A DNA stretch of 6,118 nucleotides. It comes from Betaproteobacteria bacterium (GTDB lineage: Bacteria; Pseudomonadota; Gammaproteobacteria; Burkholderiales; Rhodocyclaceae). The DNA is taken from the NCBI GenBank assembly GCA_025997075.1, contig BNUC01000178.1:1-6118 (forward strand), in the 5' to 3' direction. The translations under genes and the position numbers were made by a program. Below, in pieces: positions 5,769-6,118 of the stretch; position 1 is the first letter of the stretch; the number at the start of each line of letters is the position of its first letter. Under the pieces are notes generated by a model. It was not told the origin of the DNA and searched no databases. It worked only from the letters and a program-made list of their open reading frames with translations.

Positions 5769-6118
5769 GTCGGGGTTACGCTGGGCTTACATTTCCCTTA
5801 AGATAAAACCCTCTCCTGGGTAAAGAGCCTTTTCAGTGCCGGGTAAATCGGATGGTGATAAAGGTTCGGATTTCAACTCTGACCTTTCCCGGAAAAGAAA
5901 ACTCGGCATTGCACCGGATATTGGTTGTGGGATTCGGACAGGCTTACTCGGAAGCACGCCCCGCGTGGAAGACAATCTGGCCGCAGTGGATTATTAACCC
6001 GGCAATTCAATAGATTCATTAAGCGGCATATTGAATTTTTGGGTGTTTGAAATAAGCCATAACCCGTTTGGGTTGAAGTTGCAATTTCTTCATGGCTCCC
6101 CGTACTTTTGACTCCAGT
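5769..6118. other. 350-base tail with no identifiable gene
   Basis: Three short open frames occur and none is recognised. On the + strand 5836-5997 is open from a GTG for 53 codons (with LGIAPDIGCGIRTGLLGS) and ends in TAA. On the - strand 5975-5787 is open for 62 codons, overlapping it. A third on the - strand, 6093-6019, has 24 codons (MKKLQLQPKRVMAYFKH at its start), with GGGGAG just two bases before its ATG. No frame has a convincing RBS at normal spacing. The stretch could hold decayed mobile-element or gene remnants or be plain intergenic DNA. Confidence 0.35.
6004..6037. repeat. Perfect 9-bp inverted repeat, AT-rich
   Basis: AATTCAATA (6004-6012) and TATTGAATT (6029-6037) are perfect inverted copies 16 bases apart, and the right arm runs into further T (TTT). 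It lies in the geneless tail. It may be an operator-like site, a weak terminator for + transcription, or an element end; the sequence does not decide. Confidence 0.55.

Overview
The window looks like a chromosomal segment of a proteobacterium, most likely a betaproteobacterium. The MiaA protein is of the beta/gammaproteobacterial type from end to end, a CCA-encoding tRNA gene has sigma70-type promoter boxes, and a short dispersed GGATTCC...GGAATGAC-type palindrome of the sort common in Betaproteobacteria is present. This placement is an inference from sequence style and no database search was done.

Layout. Bases 1-178 are a mostly AT-rich leader with at best the last few codons of an upstream gene. 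miaA (tRNA dimethylallyltransferase) follows on the + strand at 179-1123. A roughly 200-base convergent intergenic region (1124-1326) holds two small hairpins and a dispersed palindrome. The centre is a four-gene operon on the - strand, read from right to left: a coiled-coil protein (5488-4856), a large inner-membrane protein with a cytoplasmic roadblock-like region and a periplasmic BON-like/OmpA-like end (4822-2891), a small Ras/Rab-like GTPase (2823-2332), and a GGDEF diguanylate cyclase (2283-1327). A divergent region with an 18-bp tandem repeat separates the operon from an elongator-type tRNA-Met(CAU) gene on the + strand (5648-5724), which has its own promoter and a strong terminator. 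The last 350 bases hold no gene I can identify.

How the genes may work together (inference). The operon reads as a complete signalling chain across the envelope. An OmpA-like domain could hold peptidoglycan in the periplasm. A single membrane helix joins it to a cytoplasmic domain whose predicted order of helices and strands matches roadblock/MglB-type GTPase partners. A free small GTPase is the likely partner, a coiled-coil protein shares a short RELLF-centred motif with the membrane protein and may act as an adaptor, and a diguanylate cyclase gives a c-di-GMP output. The GTPase has Lys where Ras has the catalytic Gln61. This resembles in logic the MglA/MglB polarity switch of Myxococcus but is wired to the cell wall and to c-di-GMP. 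It is the most interesting content of the window. miaA and the tRNA are ordinary housekeeping genes at its flanks.
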